The notes beneath the pieces are model-generated. The model had not been told where the DNA came from and did no database searches. It saw only the letters and a program-made list of their open reading frames with translations. A stretch of DNA of 64,000 nucleotides from Synaphobranchus kaupii (lineage: Eukaryota; Chordata; Actinopteri; Anguilliformes; Synaphobranchidae): contig JAINUF010000027.1 of the NCBI GenBank assembly GCA_029718625.1, forward strand, positions 3,022,676-3,086,675, read 5' to 3'. How positions within the stretch are numbered: position 1 is the stretch's first letter; the number at the start of each line of letters is the position of its first letter. Position numbers and translations under genes: made by a program. Shown one piece after another: positions 63,907-64,000 of this stretch.

Positions 63907-64000
63907 GAGGCATGTGTCTTCATCATATGTCACAGAAGCTATTGAAATTTTAGTGCTTTTATTTTGAATAAAAATCTATTTAAAATTTACAAAAGGAAAA
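63907..64000. repeat. 4.8-kb HOR, start of copy 3 (cut by window end)
   Basis: After the two TTATATTGAATA/14-bp-deleted dimers, the array returns to TTTTGAATAAAA at 63964, as at 54724 and 59496. The HOR therefore probably continues beyond the window, though 94 bases cannot prove it. Confidence 0.6.

Larger units (their letters stand above)
1..64000. repeat. Tandem satellite array, ~152-bp monomers in 304-bp A/B dimers
   Basis: The full window is a head-to-tail array with no interruption by unique sequence. Almost every monomer opens with GAGGC or GAGGT and carries the block ATGTCACAGAAGCTATTGA (or a close variant) near its start. Two types alternate. A reads GAGGCATGCGTCTTCATCAT at its start, and B reads GAGGCATCTTAGTCACATG. 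Together they make 304 bp. Three recurrent deletions give shorter dimers: 303 (one T lost in B, TGTTTGC to TGTTGC), 298 (6 bp lost in B, CTATTG) and 290/289 (14 bp lost in A, between GAGAAT and TACAG). Composition is strongly AT-rich. All monomers point the same way. Function is not shown by sequence; a centromeric or heterochromatic role is inference. Confidence 0.98.

Noticed and set aside
1..64000. CRISPR array
   Set aside because: The period is regular, but units are ~152/304 bp with no short repeat separated by unique spacers. The whole period is repeated.
1..64000. tRNA, rRNA or other RNA genes
   Set aside because: No stem-loop set, conserved RNA motif or GC-richer stretch is present. 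The only small inverted repeat noticed (CCTGT/ACAGG in C monomers) is 5 bp and too short to support an RNA gene.
1..64000. Assignment to a named satellite family or species
   Set aside because: The consensus does not match any satellite I can recall with confidence; a database search of the A and B consensus would be needed.

Overview
The whole 64 kb window is one uninterrupted, AT-rich tandem satellite DNA array. I find no protein gene, RNA gene, transposon or stretch of unique sequence in it. The basic unit is a monomer of about 152 bp. Two related monomer types, called A and B here, alternate to give a 304-bp dimer, repeated roughly 210 times in head-to-tail, same-strand order. All short open frames are by-products of the repeat: they recur every ~304 bp, mostly start at a TTG, are 60-86 codons long, and occur in unlinked frames because 304 is not a multiple of 3.

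The organism is most likely a multicellular eukaryote with a large satellite array, probably centromeric or pericentromeric, from a long-read assembly. This is inferred from a near-nucleosomal monomer length, nested higher-order repeats (HORs), and polymorphic CpG sites that mostly decay to TpG or CpA, as expected where the germline methylates CpG. I do not recognise the satellite family and cannot name the host clade.

Layout: 1-2546, A/B dimers including a 912-bp HOR in two copies. 2547-4012, divergent island 1, built from other monomer classes (C, D, E, F, B'). 4013-7032, ordinary dimers. 7033-15641, three copies of a ~2.87-kb HOR, each ending in a B/C chimera plus an E monomer. 16550-19273, a 1,514-bp HOR. 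19274-20133, island 2. 20134-26686, dimers with 593-bp modules and the first fused monomer. 26687-27265, island 3. 27566-38465, a 3.3-kb HOR followed by a second copy of the 20.2-26.5 kb segment. 37138-50441, a variable 2.2-3.1-kb HOR, each copy marked by a 133-bp fused monomer. 50746-53175, a 1,215-bp HOR. 54667-64000, a 4.77/4.47-kb HOR, each copy carrying a full divergent island (4 and 5).

There is no gene interplay. The story is array evolution: dimer expansion, small diagnostic deletions (1, 6 and 14 bp), monomer fusion by out-of-register recombination, duplication of multi-kb blocks, and reuse of old monomer classes inside young HORs. Copy boundaries and periods were derived by eye from diagnostic variants and should be read as good to within a few tens of bases.
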